Shown here one piece after another: positions 51,338 through 60,745 of a stretch of DNA of 64,000 nucleotides; within the stretch, counting starts at the first letter, position 1; the number at the start of each line of letters is the position of its first letter. The stretch covers positions 1 through 64,000 of the forward strand of contig NZ_BPQG01000006.1 in NCBI RefSeq assembly GCF_022179125.1, in the 5' to 3' direction. The position numbers were made by a program, and so were the translations under genes. The notes beneath the pieces were generated by a model. It did not search any database, was not told the DNA's origin, and was given only the letters and a program-made list of their open reading frames with translations. Origin of the DNA: Methylobacterium cerastii (lineage in GTDB: Bacteria; Pseudomonadota; Alphaproteobacteria; Rhizobiales; Beijerinckiaceae).

Positions 51338-52594
51338 ATGTACGAACCTTCCTCATCCGGCTGGACCGTCTTCCGCAACGGCGACTTCCGCCTGTTCGGC
51401 ATGTCCCGGTTCCTCACCGGCCTTGCCTACCAGATGCAGGCGGTGGCGGTCGGCTGGTTCGTCTACGACCTGACCCACTCGGCGCTCGCGCTCGGCCTCG
51501 TCGGGCTGGCGGGGTTCCTCCCAGCGATGCTGGCCGCGCTGATCACCGGGCACGTCGCCGACACCTACGACCGGCGCCTGGTGGCGGCGGCGTCCTTCGC
51601 GGTGCAGGCGGCGACCAGCGCGGCGCTGCTCGCCTACGCCTGGCGCGGCGCCGGCGCGGTCTGGCCGATCTACGGGCTCGTCGTGTTGATCGGTACGGCG
51701 CGCGCCTTCGCCAACCCCTCCCTGCAGGCGCTGCTGCCGACCTTGGTGCCGCGCGACCTGTTCGGCTCGGCGATCGCCTGGAACGCCTCGCTCTGGCAGA
51801 GCGCGTCGGTGCTCGGGCCGGCGCTCGGCGGCTTCCTCTACGCCCTTGGGCCCAAGGTGGTGTTCGGCTCGGCCTCCGCCAGCTTCGCCCTCGCGGCGGT
51901 CGCCACCGCCGCGATCCGCTTCCGCCCGGCCCCCGTGTCGGAGCGGCCGCCGGTGACCTGGGCGACGCTGTCGGCCGGGATCGGCTATATCCGGGCCCAT
52001 CCGGTGGTGCTCGGCGCGATCAGCCTCGACTTGTTCGCGGTGCTGCTCGGGGGCGCCACCGCCCTGCTGCCGATCTTTGCGGCCGAGGTGCTGCATGTCG
52101 GCCCGCTCGGGCTCGGGGCGCTTCGGAGCATGCCCGCGGCCGGCGCCGTGCTGATGGCCGTCGTGCTGGCCTACCGGCCGCTGCGGCGCCATGCGGGCGT
52201 GAGGATGCTGCGCGCCGTAGCGGTCTTCGGTGTCGCGATCATCGTGTTCGGCCTTTCGACCTCCCTGCCGCTGTCGATGGCCTGCCTGTTCGTCACGGGT
52301 GCCGCCGACATGATCAGCGTCTACGTCCGCCAGACCTTCGTTCAAGGCGAGACCCCGGACGCGATGCGCGGCCGGGTGTCGGCGGTGAACACCGTCTTCA
52401 TCGGCGCCTCGAACGAACTCGGCGAGTTCGAGTCCGGCTCGGTCGCGGCGCTGATCGGCGCGGTGCCGGCCGTGGTGGTCGGGGGCGCGGCCACCGTGCT
52501 GGTCGCCGTGCTCTGGGGCCGGCTCTTCCCGGCACTCCGAGCGCGCGACCGGCTTCTGCCGAGGGGTGAAGCTGGAGGCCGACGGCCAAGCTAA
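51338..52594 (+). CDS. MFS transporter of the EntS-like exporter group
   Basis: 418 residues with about 11-12 hydrophobic segments. The start pattern NGDFRLFGMSRFLTGLAYQMQAVAVGWFVYDLTHSALALGLVGLAGFLP and the loop GHVADTYDRR are typical of the MFS_3 group that includes the enterobactin exporter EntS. The late QTFVQGETPDAMRGRVSAVN motif also fits. The ATG at 51338 was chosen; a TTG at 51302 is possible. The substrate is unknown. No siderophore synthesis gene is nearby, so a role in siderophore export is not claimed. Confidence 0.87.
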   Translation: MYEPSSSGWTVFRNGDFRLFGMSRFLTGLAYQMQAVAVGWFVYDLTHSALALGLVGLAGFLPAMLAALITGHVADTYDRRLVAAASFAVQAATSAALLAYAWRGAGAVWPIYGLVVLIGTARAFANPSLQALLPTLVPRDLFGSAIAWNASLWQSASVLGPALGGFLYALGPKVVFGSASASFALAAVATAAIRFRPAPVSERPPVTWATLSAGIGYIRAHPVVLGAISLDLFAVLLGGATALLPIFAAEVLHVGPLGLGALRSMPAAGAVLMAVVLAYRPLRRHAGVRMLRAVAVFGVAIIVFGLSTSLPLSMACLFVTGAADMISVYVRQTFVQGETPDAMRGRVSAVNTVFIGASNELGEFESGSVAALIGAVPAVVVGGAATVLVAVLWGRLFPALRARDRLLPRGEAGGRRPS

Positions 52595-52666
52595 CCCATT
52601 CCGGCCAGGATGGGCTGGTCTACGCACCTCCGCCCGGGTCGTCCGGGTCGCTGAAGGAAGCCGACC

Positions 52667-52915
52667 TTGCTCGTTCGTACCGTGTTCGCGTTCACCCTGT
52701 CCGCCACCGCCGCGCTCGCCGCGCCGAACGCGTCGGCCGTGCCCGACCGCGCCGCGCTGAAGCAGAACTGCACCGGCGATTACCTCGCCCTATGCAGCGA
52801 ATTCTCCCCCGACGCCCCGGAGGTCCAGGCCTGCTTCAAGCAGAACCGCGCCAGCCTCTCGCCGAACTGCCAGGCCGCGATCGGTGGATACGTGAAGGCG
52901 CAGAAGCGCGGGTGA
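52667..52915 (+). CDS. Small exported cysteine-containing protein
   Basis: 82 residues starting at a TTG with GAAGGAAG at 52652-52659. A signal peptide (about 1-19) precedes a mature part with four Cys in the spacing CTGDYLALCSEFSPDAPEVQACFKQNRASLSPNC. This resembles the small Cys-rich repeat proteins with a pair of disulfide-linked helices. Periplasmic, function unknown. Confidence 0.7.
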   Translation: MLVRTVFAFTLSATAALAAPNASAVPDRAALKQNCTGDYLALCSEFSPDAPEVQACFKQNRASLSPNCQAAIGGYVKAQKRG

Positions 52916-52918
52916 AGG

Positions 52919-52943
52919 GGAGCCCGACGGGTCGCCGGGCTCC
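52919..52943. terminator. Hairpin between the small Cys protein and tolB
   Basis: GGAGCCCG (52919-52926) and CGGGCTCC (52936-52943) form an 8-bp perfect stem between two convergent genes, so it may end transcription from both. No clear U-run. Confidence 0.5.
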
Positions 52944-52954
52944 GCTTCCGAAAA

Positions 52955-54295
52955 CTACTTCCCGGCCAGCAGCGGCGACCAGGTCGGGTCGGAGGCGTAG
53001 GACGGGGTCGGCACCGGATTTTCGACCTTGCCGGTGATGTCGACCATGTAGAGCTTGCCGCCGCCCTGGCCGCCGGGATCGCGGAAGAACAGCACGTACT
53101 GGCCGTTCGGCGCGAAGGTCGGCCCCTCGTTGTGGAAGCCTTCCGTCAGCACCCGCTCGCCGGAGCCGTCGGGCTTCATCACGCAGATCGCGAAGCCACC
53201 CTTGCGCTGGCGGGTGAAGGCGATGAGGTCTCCTTTGGGCGACCAGGCCGGCTGCGAGGCCGAGCCCTCCCCGAACGAGATGCGGTGCGGGTTCGAGCCG
53301 TCGGCGCCCATCACGTAGACCTGCTGCGAGCCGCCGCGGTCGGATTCGAACACGATCTGGCCGCCGTCCGGCGAGTAGGTCGGCGACGTGTCGATCGCCA
53401 TGCCATTGGTGATCGAATGCTGGGCCTTCGAGGCGATGTCCATCGTGACGATGTCTGCGTTGCCGCCCTGCTGCACGCTCATGATGAGGCGGCGGCCATC
53501 GGGTGAGAAGCGCGGGCTCGCGCTCATCGAGTCGAAGTTGCCCATCGCCGTCCGGCTGCCGGTCTCGAGGTTGATCACCTGCACCCGCGGCTGGTGGCCG
53601 GTGGCCTGCGCCATGAAGGCGATGTCCTGCGTCGCCGGCGAGTAGCGCGGGGCGACGACGGCGTTCTCGCCGGTGGTGAGCGCCCGGACGTTGGCGCCGT
53701 CCTGGTCCATCACCATCAGGCGCTTGCGGCGGTTCTCCTTCGGGCCGGATTCGTCGACGAAGGCGATGCGGCTGTCGAACCACGGCCCGAGGCCGGTGAT
53801 CTTGGTGTAGACGCTGTCCGAGATCAGGTGCCCGGCGCGGCGCGCGTTGGCGGCGTCGGTGCCGTATTGCTGGCCGGTGATCTGCTGGCCCGAGGTCACG
53901 TCCCACAAGCGGAACTCGACCTTGAGGCGGCCCGAGGCGTCGCGCGAGACGCGGCCGGTGACGAGGCCCTGCACGCCGGCCGCGCGCCACTTCTCGAAGC
54001 CGGGGGCGGCATCGAAGTTCGGCGATTCGGGGAATCGGCCCTTCTCCAGCGGCAGGAAGTAGCCGGAGCGGCGCAGGTCGTTCGTCACGACGCTCGAGAC
54101 GAGGCCGCCGAGGTTCGCGTCGCCTGAGAAGTCGGTCACCGCGATCGGCATCGGCTGGAACGAGCCGCCACCGATGCGGAGCTGAAGCTGGGCCTGGGCC
54201 GGCCCGCTCAAGCCGATGGCCGCGAGCAGCAGCAGCGCGAGGCCATAGAGGGCGGCGGGCACGTGCCGGGCCCGGGTGAGCGAACGATGCAGCAT
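52955..54295 (-). CDS. tolB: Tol-Pal system protein TolB
   Basis: 446 residues. A signal peptide (about 12-36, ending AQA) is followed by the N-terminal TolB domain (about 40-160, with IAVTDFSGDANLGGLVSSVV). A C-terminal six-bladed beta propeller of WD40-like repeats then shows the recurring SPDG motif (PRFSPDGRRL, PTYSPDGGQI). It is the periplasmic partner of Pal and TolA. The ATG at 54295 was chosen at the signal peptide. Pal and CpoB, which usually follow tolB, are not next to it here. Confidence 0.95.
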   Translation of the reverse strand: MLHRSLTRARHVPAALYGLALLLLAAIGLSGPAQAQLQLRIGGGSFQPMPIAVTDFSGDANLGGLVSSVVTNDLRRSGYFLPLEKGRFPESPNFDAAPGFEKWRAAGVQGLVTGRVSRDASGRLKVEFRLWDVTSGQQITGQQYGTDAANARRAGHLISDSVYTKITGLGPWFDSRIAFVDESGPKENRRKRLMVMDQDGANVRALTTGENAVVAPRYSPATQDIAFMAQATGHQPRVQVINLETGSRTAMGNFDSMSASPRFSPDGRRLIMSVQQGGNADIVTMDIASKAQHSITNGMAIDTSPTYSPDGGQIVFESDRGGSQQVYVMGADGSNPHRISFGEGSASQPAWSPKGDLIAFTRQRKGGFAICVMKPDGSGERVLTEGFHNEGPTFAPNGQYVLFFRDPGGQGGGKLYMVDITGKVENPVPTPSYASDPTWSPLLAGK

Positions 54296-54360
54296 GGGGT
54301 TTGGTCCGGAAACGTTGGAGCGGGTGCCGGCGAGGTCGAGACTTCGGGTCGGCTTCGGCG

Positions 54361-55701
54361 TCAGGTCGCGGTGAACTCGAACTCCGCGTTGATCGCCTTC
54401 CAGTCGTTGTAATAGGGCTGGTACTGCGCCGGGATCTTGTAGGGCGCGCACCGGCGCACGGCGCGCAACGCCGCCTGCGCGATCGACTGGTCGACCGAGC
54501 TCGACCCGCCGCGCATGATCCGCGGCTCGGTCGAGAGCGAGCCGTCGGCGTTCAGGCGGATGTCGAGCACCGGCAGCACCACGCCCTGCGCCGCGCCGGG
54601 CGGCGCCGAATAGCAGCGCTCGATCTGCTGCTGCAGCATGCCGACGAGGGCGTCGCGCAACGAGGGCGACAGGCGCTGCGCGGTGCCGGTGGCAGCGCCG
54701 AGGGAGGCCGTGCGCTGGACCTCGTGACCGGTCGAGCCGGTGGATTGCGACGGCGCCTTCGAAGCCAGGATCGACTTGATGTCGCCGGCATTGAACTTGG
54801 CGGCGAGCTCGGCCTGCTTGCGCGCCTTCGCCTCGGCGTCGGCCTTGGCGCGCGCATCCGCGACCGCCTTCGCCTTGGCTTTTGCCGCAGCCTCGGCCTT
54901 CGCGGCGGCTGCGGCCTCAGCCTTCTCCTTGGCCTCCTCGGCCTTGGCTTCGGCGATCTCCTTCTGGCGCTCGGCCTCGGCTTCCGCCTTCGCCTTGGCT
55001 TCGGCCTTGGCGGCGGCCGCCTTCTCGGCAGCCTTGGCCGCCTCCTTGGCCGCGTCCGCCTTGGCTTTCGCCTCGGCTTTGGCCTTCGCATCCGCAGCCT
55101 TGGCTTCTGCGGCGGCGGCTTCCGCCTCCTCGCGCTCGACGAGCTTGGCGAGCTGCTCGCGCTTCACCGCCTCCGCCTTGGCGGCCTCGGCGGCGGCGGC
55201 CTTCGCTTCCGCCTTGGCGGCGGCGGCCTTCTCCGCGGCGGCGGCCTTGGCGGCTTCCGCCTTCGCCTCGGCTTTGGCGGCGTCGGCCTTCTCGGCCTCC
55301 GCCTTCTCCTTGGCCATCTTGGCGGCCTTGGCCGCTTCCGCCGACGGGTCGGGCTCGTTGACGCGCAGCGGCATCTCGTCGGCGTTGGCGAGCTTCATGT
55401 CGCTGGTGCGCGTCGGCGCTGTCGGAGAATCGACTTTCGCGTTCTCCGGCTCCTTCTCTTCGAACTTCTCCGCCTTCTTGTCGGCACGGGGCTTGGCGTC
55501 CGACAACGGCTTCTCGGCGTTGCGCTCGCCCTTGGTCAGCTCGGAGAACTGGTTCTCGGTGATCACCTCGACGGGCACGCCCTCCTGCGCCTCGGGAAGC
55601 GCGGGCGCGGCGACGCTGAACAGGGCGAAGACCAGCAGCCCGACATGGGTGCCGGCCGAGACCCAGAAGCCCGGTTCGCTGCGGAAGGAGGGGAGCCTCA
55701 C
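54361..55701 (-). CDS. tolA: TolA-like envelope-spanning protein
   Basis: 446 residues. One N-terminal span (about 12-33) is followed by a charged region and a very long Ala/Lys/Glu-rich helix (about 118-310, repeats of AEAKAKAEA type). A C-terminal domain (about 335-446, with QQQIERCYSAPPG and LDIRLNADGSL) contacts TolB/Pal. It passes the TolQR proton-driven motion to the outer membrane. It starts 7 bases after the tolR stop. Confidence 0.93.
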   Translation of the reverse strand: MRLPSFRSEPGFWVSAGTHVGLLVFALFSVAAPALPEAQEGVPVEVITENQFSELTKGERNAEKPLSDAKPRADKKAEKFEEKEPENAKVDSPTAPTRTSDMKLANADEMPLRVNEPDPSAEAAKAAKMAKEKAEAEKADAAKAEAKAEAAKAAAAEKAAAAKAEAKAAAAEAAKAEAVKREQLAKLVEREEAEAAAAEAKAADAKAKAEAKAKADAAKEAAKAAEKAAAAKAEAKAKAEAEAERQKEIAEAKAEEAKEKAEAAAAAKAEAAAKAKAKAVADARAKADAEAKARKQAELAAKFNAGDIKSILASKAPSQSTGSTGHEVQRTASLGAATGTAQRLSPSLRDALVGMLQQQIERCYSAPPGAAQGVVLPVLDIRLNADGSLSTEPRIMRGGSSSVDQSIAQAALRAVRRCAPYKIPAQYQPYYNDWKAINAEFEFTAT

Positions 55702-55708
55702 GGACGCG

Positions 55709-56152
55709 CTACCGCTGCTCGGGCTCGGTGACGAGCGCCACCTTCTTGAAGCCGCCGCCGGTGACGATCGCCATCACCTGCGCGACCCGGCCGTAGTCGA
55801 CCCGCTTGTCGCCGCGCACGAAGACGCGCTCCTCGAAGCCGGACTTGGCCTCCAGGGTCAGCTTCGGGATGATGGTGTCGTCGGTGAGCTCGTCCTCGCC
55901 GAGGAAGACCTGACCGGACTGGCGGATCGAGATCGTCACCGGCTTGGTGTCCGAGTTCAGGGGCGAGGCCTTGGATTGCGGCAGATCGAGGGGCACGCCC
56001 ACCGTCATCATGGGCGCCGCCACCATGAAGATGATCAGCAGCACCAGCACGACGTCGATGAACGGCGTCATGTTGATCTCGTTGATCGGCCCGCCGCGCT
56101 TGCCGCGCCGCCGCCGCTTGCCGCCCCCTTGAGCGCCCGCCGCCATGCTCAT
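55709..56152 (-). CDS. tolR: TolR (ExbD family)
   Basis: 147 residues. A basic, Gly-rich N terminus precedes one span carrying the proton-path Asp ([19 protein letters not shown]) and a periplasmic domain ending in the [19 protein letters not shown] strand. It works with TolQ as the motor of the Tol system. Confidence 0.95.
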   Translation of the reverse strand: MSMAAGAQGGGKRRRRGKRGGPINEINMTPFIDVVLVLLIIFMVAAPMMTVGVPLDLPQSKASPLNSDTKPVTISIRQSGQVFLGEDELTDDTIIPKLTLEAKSGFEERVFVRGDKRVDYGRVAQVMAIVTGGGFKKVALVTEPEQR

Positions 56153-56174
56153 GTGTCGATCCCTTCGCGGTCGG

Positions 56175-56891
<717 letters not shown>

Positions 56892-57329
56892 GGTCGGTGG
56901 TCCTCACGTCCCCATGGCGGAGCGGCTTCCGAGGGGGAAACCCTCGCGACATCCGGCTGAACCATGGGCGATGCCTGAAAAATCGCCCGCGAATCTGTCG
57001 AAAGTAGGGTCGTCGCCGCAGCGCACCCTCGACGTCTCGGCCGAGTGAAGCGCCGAACGCGGTTAAGGAAGCGTTGCACGCCGGACCAGGGCGGATCGCA
57101 GAATAAGGATGTTATTTCAATCGAGCGAGACACTACTCAAATCGAAGGCGACGAAAGTATTTGTTTTATATTAAATGTATTTGATTTCTCATCCTAAGGT
57201 TGTAATCTTTATATTCGTCAAAATACCGAGTAAATTAATGGCTTTTTTACCCTGATCGGCGATTCATGGTCGAAGATCCTCGTCAACGCGCTCGTGGTGG
57301 GCCCGAGCTTGGGTCATCGATGGGTTTCC
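56892..57329. other. AT-rich region between tolQ and the second chemoreceptor
   Basis: About 440 bases without a gene. The stretch 57105-57250 is the most AT-rich in the window (for example TTTATATTAAATG near 57154) and contrasts sharply with the 70% GC around it. It probably contains the chemoreceptor promoter. Low GC could also mark acquired DNA. Confidence 0.5.
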
Positions 57330-58583
57330 ATGGCATTCCTGACATTGCGCCGGAGCGCGAAGGCTCCTTCCGTCGAGACGATGACCGAGTCGCCGCATGC
57401 GGTCGACTTCGAAGCGGTCCTCGGAGCCTTGCCCACCAACGTTCTGGTGTTGAATCCGACCACCGCGGCGATTACTTATGCGAACAAGCGGAGCGTGGAG
57501 ACGCTGAACGCCCTGCGGCAGCACCTGCCGTCCGTCGTCGATCCCAACCGCATGGTCGGCCAGTCGATGGACGTGTTCCACAAGAACCCCCACCACCAGC
57601 GCTCGATCGTCGGCGATCCGTCGCGGTTGCCGTGGCGCACCAAGATCAAGCTCGGCCCCAAGACCCTCGATCTTCACGTGTCCGCCGTCCACGCCGCCAA
57701 CGGCGAGTACATCGCCGCGGTGCTGTCCTGGGCCGACGTGTCGCCGCTCACGGACGGGATCGCCAGCTTCGACCGCACGATGCAGGCCGCGCTCAATCAG
57801 ACCGCCGCCGCCACGGGCGCGATGCGGCAGGCCGCCGACAGCGTGCTGAACGCCACCGGACAGACCTCTGAGAGCGCGGGACGGGCGGCCTCCAGCGCGG
57901 CGGAGACCACGGTCAACGTGCAATCGGTGGCCGCGGCCGTGGAGGAGTTCAGCGCCTCCAATGCCGAGATCACGCGGCAGATGACCCATTCCAGCAGCGT
58001 GACGGCGCAGGCCGTGACGGAGGCGCAGCAGGCGATGGAGAACGTCAGCACCCTGTCTGAGACCTCGCAGCGCATCGGTGTCGTCGTCGGGTTGATCAAC
58101 TCGATCGCGAACCAGACCAATCTCCTGGCCCTGAACGCCACCATCGAGGCGGCACGCGCCGGCCCCGCCGGCCGGGGCTTCTCGGTGGTGGCGGCCGAGG
58201 TCAAGGAACTGGCCGCGCAGACGGCCAAGGCGACGAGCGACATCTCCGATCAGATCAACATGATCCAATCCGCCACCCGGATGACCGTTTCGTCGATCGA
58301 GCGGATCTCCGAGGTGATCAAGGGAATCGATGCCGGCTCGACGACGGTCGCCGCGGCGGCCGAGGAACAGGCCGCCGCCTCGGCCGAGATCAGCCGGAGC
58401 GCGCGCGACGCCGCCGACCTGACCACCGAGGTGAGCGGCGGGATCAGCGAGGTGGCGGCCAGCGCCGCGACCTCGACGGATTCAGCGCAGACCGTGCTCC
58501 AAGCCACCACCGACATGGACAACCAGATGGCCGAGGTCACGCGGGCGGTCGCGACGTTCCTGGAGGAAGTCCGGCGGATCTGA
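57330..58583 (+). CDS. Soluble methyl-accepting chemotaxis protein with one PAS domain
   Basis: 417 residues from the ATG at 57330; a GTG at 57294 and an ATG at 57381 are also possible. There is no membrane span. A PAS-like domain (about 28-140, with [26 protein letters not shown]) is followed by a signalling domain whose tip reads [20 protein letters not shown], flanked by long Ala-rich heptads. It senses a cytoplasmic signal. It sits on the plus strand between tolQ and ybgC, which are normally adjacent. Confidence 0.88.
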   Translation: MAFLTLRRSAKAPSVETMTESPHAVDFEAVLGALPTNVLVLNPTTAAITYANKRSVETLNALRQHLPSVVDPNRMVGQSMDVFHKNPHHQRSIVGDPSRLPWRTKIKLGPKTLDLHVSAVHAANGEYIAAVLSWADVSPLTDGIASFDRTMQAALNQTAAATGAMRQAADSVLNATGQTSESAGRAASSAAETTVNVQSVAAAVEEFSASNAEITRQMTHSSSVTAQAVTEAQQAMENVSTLSETSQRIGVVVGLINSIANQTNLLALNATIEAARAGPAGRGFSVVAAEVKELAAQTAKATSDISDQINMIQSATRMTVSSIERISEVIKGIDAGSTTVAAAAEEQAAASAEISRSARDAADLTTEVSGGISEVAASAATSTDSAQTVLQATTDMDNQMAEVTRAVATFLEEVRRI

Positions 58584-58657
58584 TCGCGCCGCCCCCCTTC
58601 ACGAGAACGTCTTCGAGCGACGCCGCTGCCGACTCGCTCGAAGGCGAAGCGCGTGCA

Positions 58658-59077
58658 TCAAAGGCTGTCGGGAGCGGACAACGCCCGGCGCAGACCCGGG
58701 GGCAGGCGGATCGCCCGGCCCTCGCGGACGCAGGCCACGACCACGGACGCGCGGACCAGGAGGTCGTCGCCGCGGAGCACCTCCTGGTGAAGGTGCATCG
58801 AGGCGCCGCGCAACTCGTGCGTGCGGGTGAGGATCGTCAGCGCGTCGTCCATCCGCGCGGGCTTCAGATAGTCGATCTCCATCCGGCGCACGACGAAGAC
58901 CAACCCGTCGGCCTCGCGATGCAGTTCGGATTGGTCGCCCGCCAGCCCGCGCAGCAACTCGGTCCGGCCGCGCTCCATGAAGCGCAGATAGCTCGCATGG
59001 TAGACGAAGCCCGAGAAGTCGGTGTCCTCGTAGTAGACGCGCACCGGCAGCGCGTGGGCTTCGATCGATGACGTCAC
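58658..59077 (-). CDS. ybgC: YbgC-type acyl-CoA thioesterase of the Tol-Pal cluster
   Basis: 139 residues, hotdog fold. The active-site block [24 protein letters not shown] carries the catalytic Asp and the helix of 4HBT/YbgC thioesterases; the second block [13 protein letters not shown] also fits. YbgC hydrolyses short or long acyl-CoA and is linked to phospholipid metabolism and the Tol system. The GTG at 59077 has CAGGAG upstream; the longer frame is Arg/Ser-rich and unlikely. It is separated from tolQ by an opposite-strand chemoreceptor. Confidence 0.9.
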   Translation of the reverse strand: MTSSIEAHALPVRVYYEDTDFSGFVYHASYLRFMERGRTELLRGLAGDQSELHREADGLVFVVRRMEIDYLKPARMDDALTILTRTHELRGASMHLHQEVLRGDDLLVRASVVVACVREGRAIRLPPGLRRALSAPDSL

Positions 59078-59609
59078 GGTTCGGCGCCGCTCCTGCGCAG
59101 ACTTCCAGAGGGACAGGCCTGACGAGCCGGCGCCTTGCATTCGGACGAGGCTACCACGTTTGCCGATCGTCGGGACCTTAGTACCGGGTTGGCTCGGTGT
59201 TTGGTCGCCTGCCGCGGTTCCGAGGACGCGTCCGCGAAAGCCGGCCGATCGATCGCAGGCTCGCCCTGAACCGAGCCAAAAGCGCCGTCCCGATCCGCCG
59301 CGACGCAACGGCCAAGCTCAGTCCTCGGGCGGGCGGCAGGGTTTCGCTGAGCGCAGATCTTCGCCGCCTTACGCGGGTTTGGCGGCTCCCGCCGAAGCCT
59401 GTCGAAGACTATACCGCAGCGTAATCGCGCATTCACGCGTAGAAAAATCGAAGTCTTGGATGCATGATCGTTGCTTGAGCGATCGAATGTTAAGCTGCGT
59501 TGAGGAATTCGGCCGGAATGTGATCTGGATGCCCAAAATGTGCGGGTCTTATTTCAGCCCCGTTCGGTCTCGATTGGCGCCGCCCTCGTCAACGACCAAG
59601 GACCGAAGC
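59078..59609. other. Intergenic region, no gene recognised
   Basis: About 530 bases between ybgC (minus) and the RlpA-like gene (plus). Short frames on both strands are Arg-rich and overlap each other, as expected of chance frames in GC-rich DNA. The part at 59430-59560 is less GC-rich and probably holds the promoter of the RlpA-like gene. Confidence 0.4.
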
Positions 59610-59966
59610 ATGCACATCCGACCCGTCGCCAAGATCGCCGCCGCCACCCTCGGAACCGCCCTGTCGCTCGTCGCCGCCACCCAGCCGGCCGCCGCCCAGA
59701 GCGGAGGCGCGTCCTGGTACGGCAGCGGCCATCGCACCGCGAGCGGCGAGCGCTTCAACCCGAACGGGATGACCGCCGCCCACCGCAGCCTGCCCTTCGG
59801 CACCCGCGTCCGCGTCGAGAACCAGCGCACCGGCCGGTCCGTGGTGGTGCGGATCAACGATCGCGGGCCGTTCGTGCGTGGCCGCATCATCGACCTCTCC
59901 CGCGGCTCGGCCCGGGCGCTGGGTATGGGCGGTACCACCTACGTCTCGCTGCACGTCATGAACTGA
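59610..59966 (+). CDS. Short RlpA-like double-psi beta-barrel protein
   Basis: 118 residues. A signal peptide (about 1-29, ending AAA before Gln) is followed by one DPBB domain with the RlpA blocks [51 protein letters not shown] and ARALGM. RlpA enzymes cleave denuded glycan strands. The active-site His and Asp of the family fit the AHRSLPFG and NDRGPF motifs. It lacks the C-terminal SPOR domain of full RlpA, so septal targeting would need another factor. The ATG at 59610 has AAGGA upstream. Confidence 0.9.
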   Translation: MHIRPVAKIAAATLGTALSLVAATQPAAAQSGGASWYGSGHRTASGERFNPNGMTAAHRSLPFGTRVRVENQRTGRSVVVRINDRGPFVRGRIIDLSRGSARALGMGGTTYVSLHVMN

Positions 59967-59973
59967 TGCGGAT

Positions 59974-60005
59974 GCCGGCCGGCGTTGCCGCGCGCGCCGG
60001 CCGGC
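59974..60005 (+). terminator. Hairpin after the RlpA-like gene
   Basis: Arms 59974-59984 and 59995-60005 form an 11-bp GC-only stem around a 10-base loop, 7 bases after the stop codon. No U-run follows, so termination is only likely. Confidence 0.45.
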
Positions 60006-60043
60006 CCCATCTCCGAGCCTGAACCGGAGACGCAGCGGACATC

Positions 60044-60358
60044 ATGGCAAAACCCCTCATCGTCGACATCCCGCACGACCTCGGCCGCGACGAGGCGCGC
60101 CGCCGCATCGAGACCGGCGTCGAGCAGGGGCGGGCGCTGCTCGCCAAGAGCGGCATCAGCATCGAAAATCTCACCTGGACCGGCGACCGGCTCGATTTCG
60201 CGATCTCCGCGATGAAGCAGAACATGAACGGCCAGATCGACGTCGGCCAGGACAGCGTGCGGGTCGAGTGCCACCTGCCGTTGTTGCTTGCGCTCTTCGC
60301 CGACAAGGTGAAGCGGATGGTCGGCAAGGAAGGCAACCTGCTCCTGACCAAGAAGTAG
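60044..60358 (+). CDS. Polyhydroxyalkanoic acid system family protein
   Basis: 104 residues. The pattern DIPHDLGRDEARRRIETGVEQGRALL, then an alternating strand region (WTGDRLDFAISAMKQNMNGQIDVGQDSVRVECHLP) and ALFADKVKRMVGKEGNLLL, matches the small PHA_gran_rgn family found near PHA genes. Cytoplasmic; the molecular role is not established. With the phasin at 18945 it indicates PHA storage in this organism. Confidence 0.8.
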   Translation: MAKPLIVDIPHDLGRDEARRRIETGVEQGRALLAKSGISIENLTWTGDRLDFAISAMKQNMNGQIDVGQDSVRVECHLPLLLALFADKVKRMVGKEGNLLLTKK

Positions 60359-60465
60359 CGCGCAAGGCGGCGCGCGCCGGAACACCCGGGGCGACCCCGC
60401 CGTTCACGCTCGTCACGCGGCGCGCGCTCAAGACGCGCCGCGACGTCAAGCGAGGAGCGTTTCCC

Positions 60466-60678
60466 ATGGCCGATCCCGGCGCGATCCCCGAGGTGCCGAC
60501 GAACCCGACGCCTGCCCCCGACACGCCCTACGACCCGCCCACCGTGCCGAGCCCGGGCCCGAGCCCCGAGATCCCGGGCGACAGCCCGAGCGAAGCGCCC
60601 GGCATCACCCCAGCCGAGGTTCCGGTGACCACGCCCGGCATGCCGACGCCGACCGGCCCCGCGAACCCGGTTGCCTGA
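60466..60678 (+). CDS. Small proline-rich protein
   Basis: 70 residues, almost wholly Pro, Thr, Gly, Ser, Ala and Glu with repeated PxPxP and EIPG/EAPG/EVP units, so probably disordered. The ATG at 60466 has GAGGAG at 60452-60457, a strong ribosome site, which argues that it is translated. No signal peptide. It lies between the PHA-system gene and the ABC-F gene on the same strand. Function unknown. Confidence 0.6.
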   Translation: MADPGAIPEVPTNPTPAPDTPYDPPTVPSPGPSPEIPGDSPSEAPGITPAEVPVTTPGMPTPTGPANPVA

Positions 60679-60745
60679 GCGCGCTCCGGTTTACTTGAGC
60701 CGACTTCGATTTGTGGTGAGGCGGCCGCGCTGCCATAAGCCCGGC

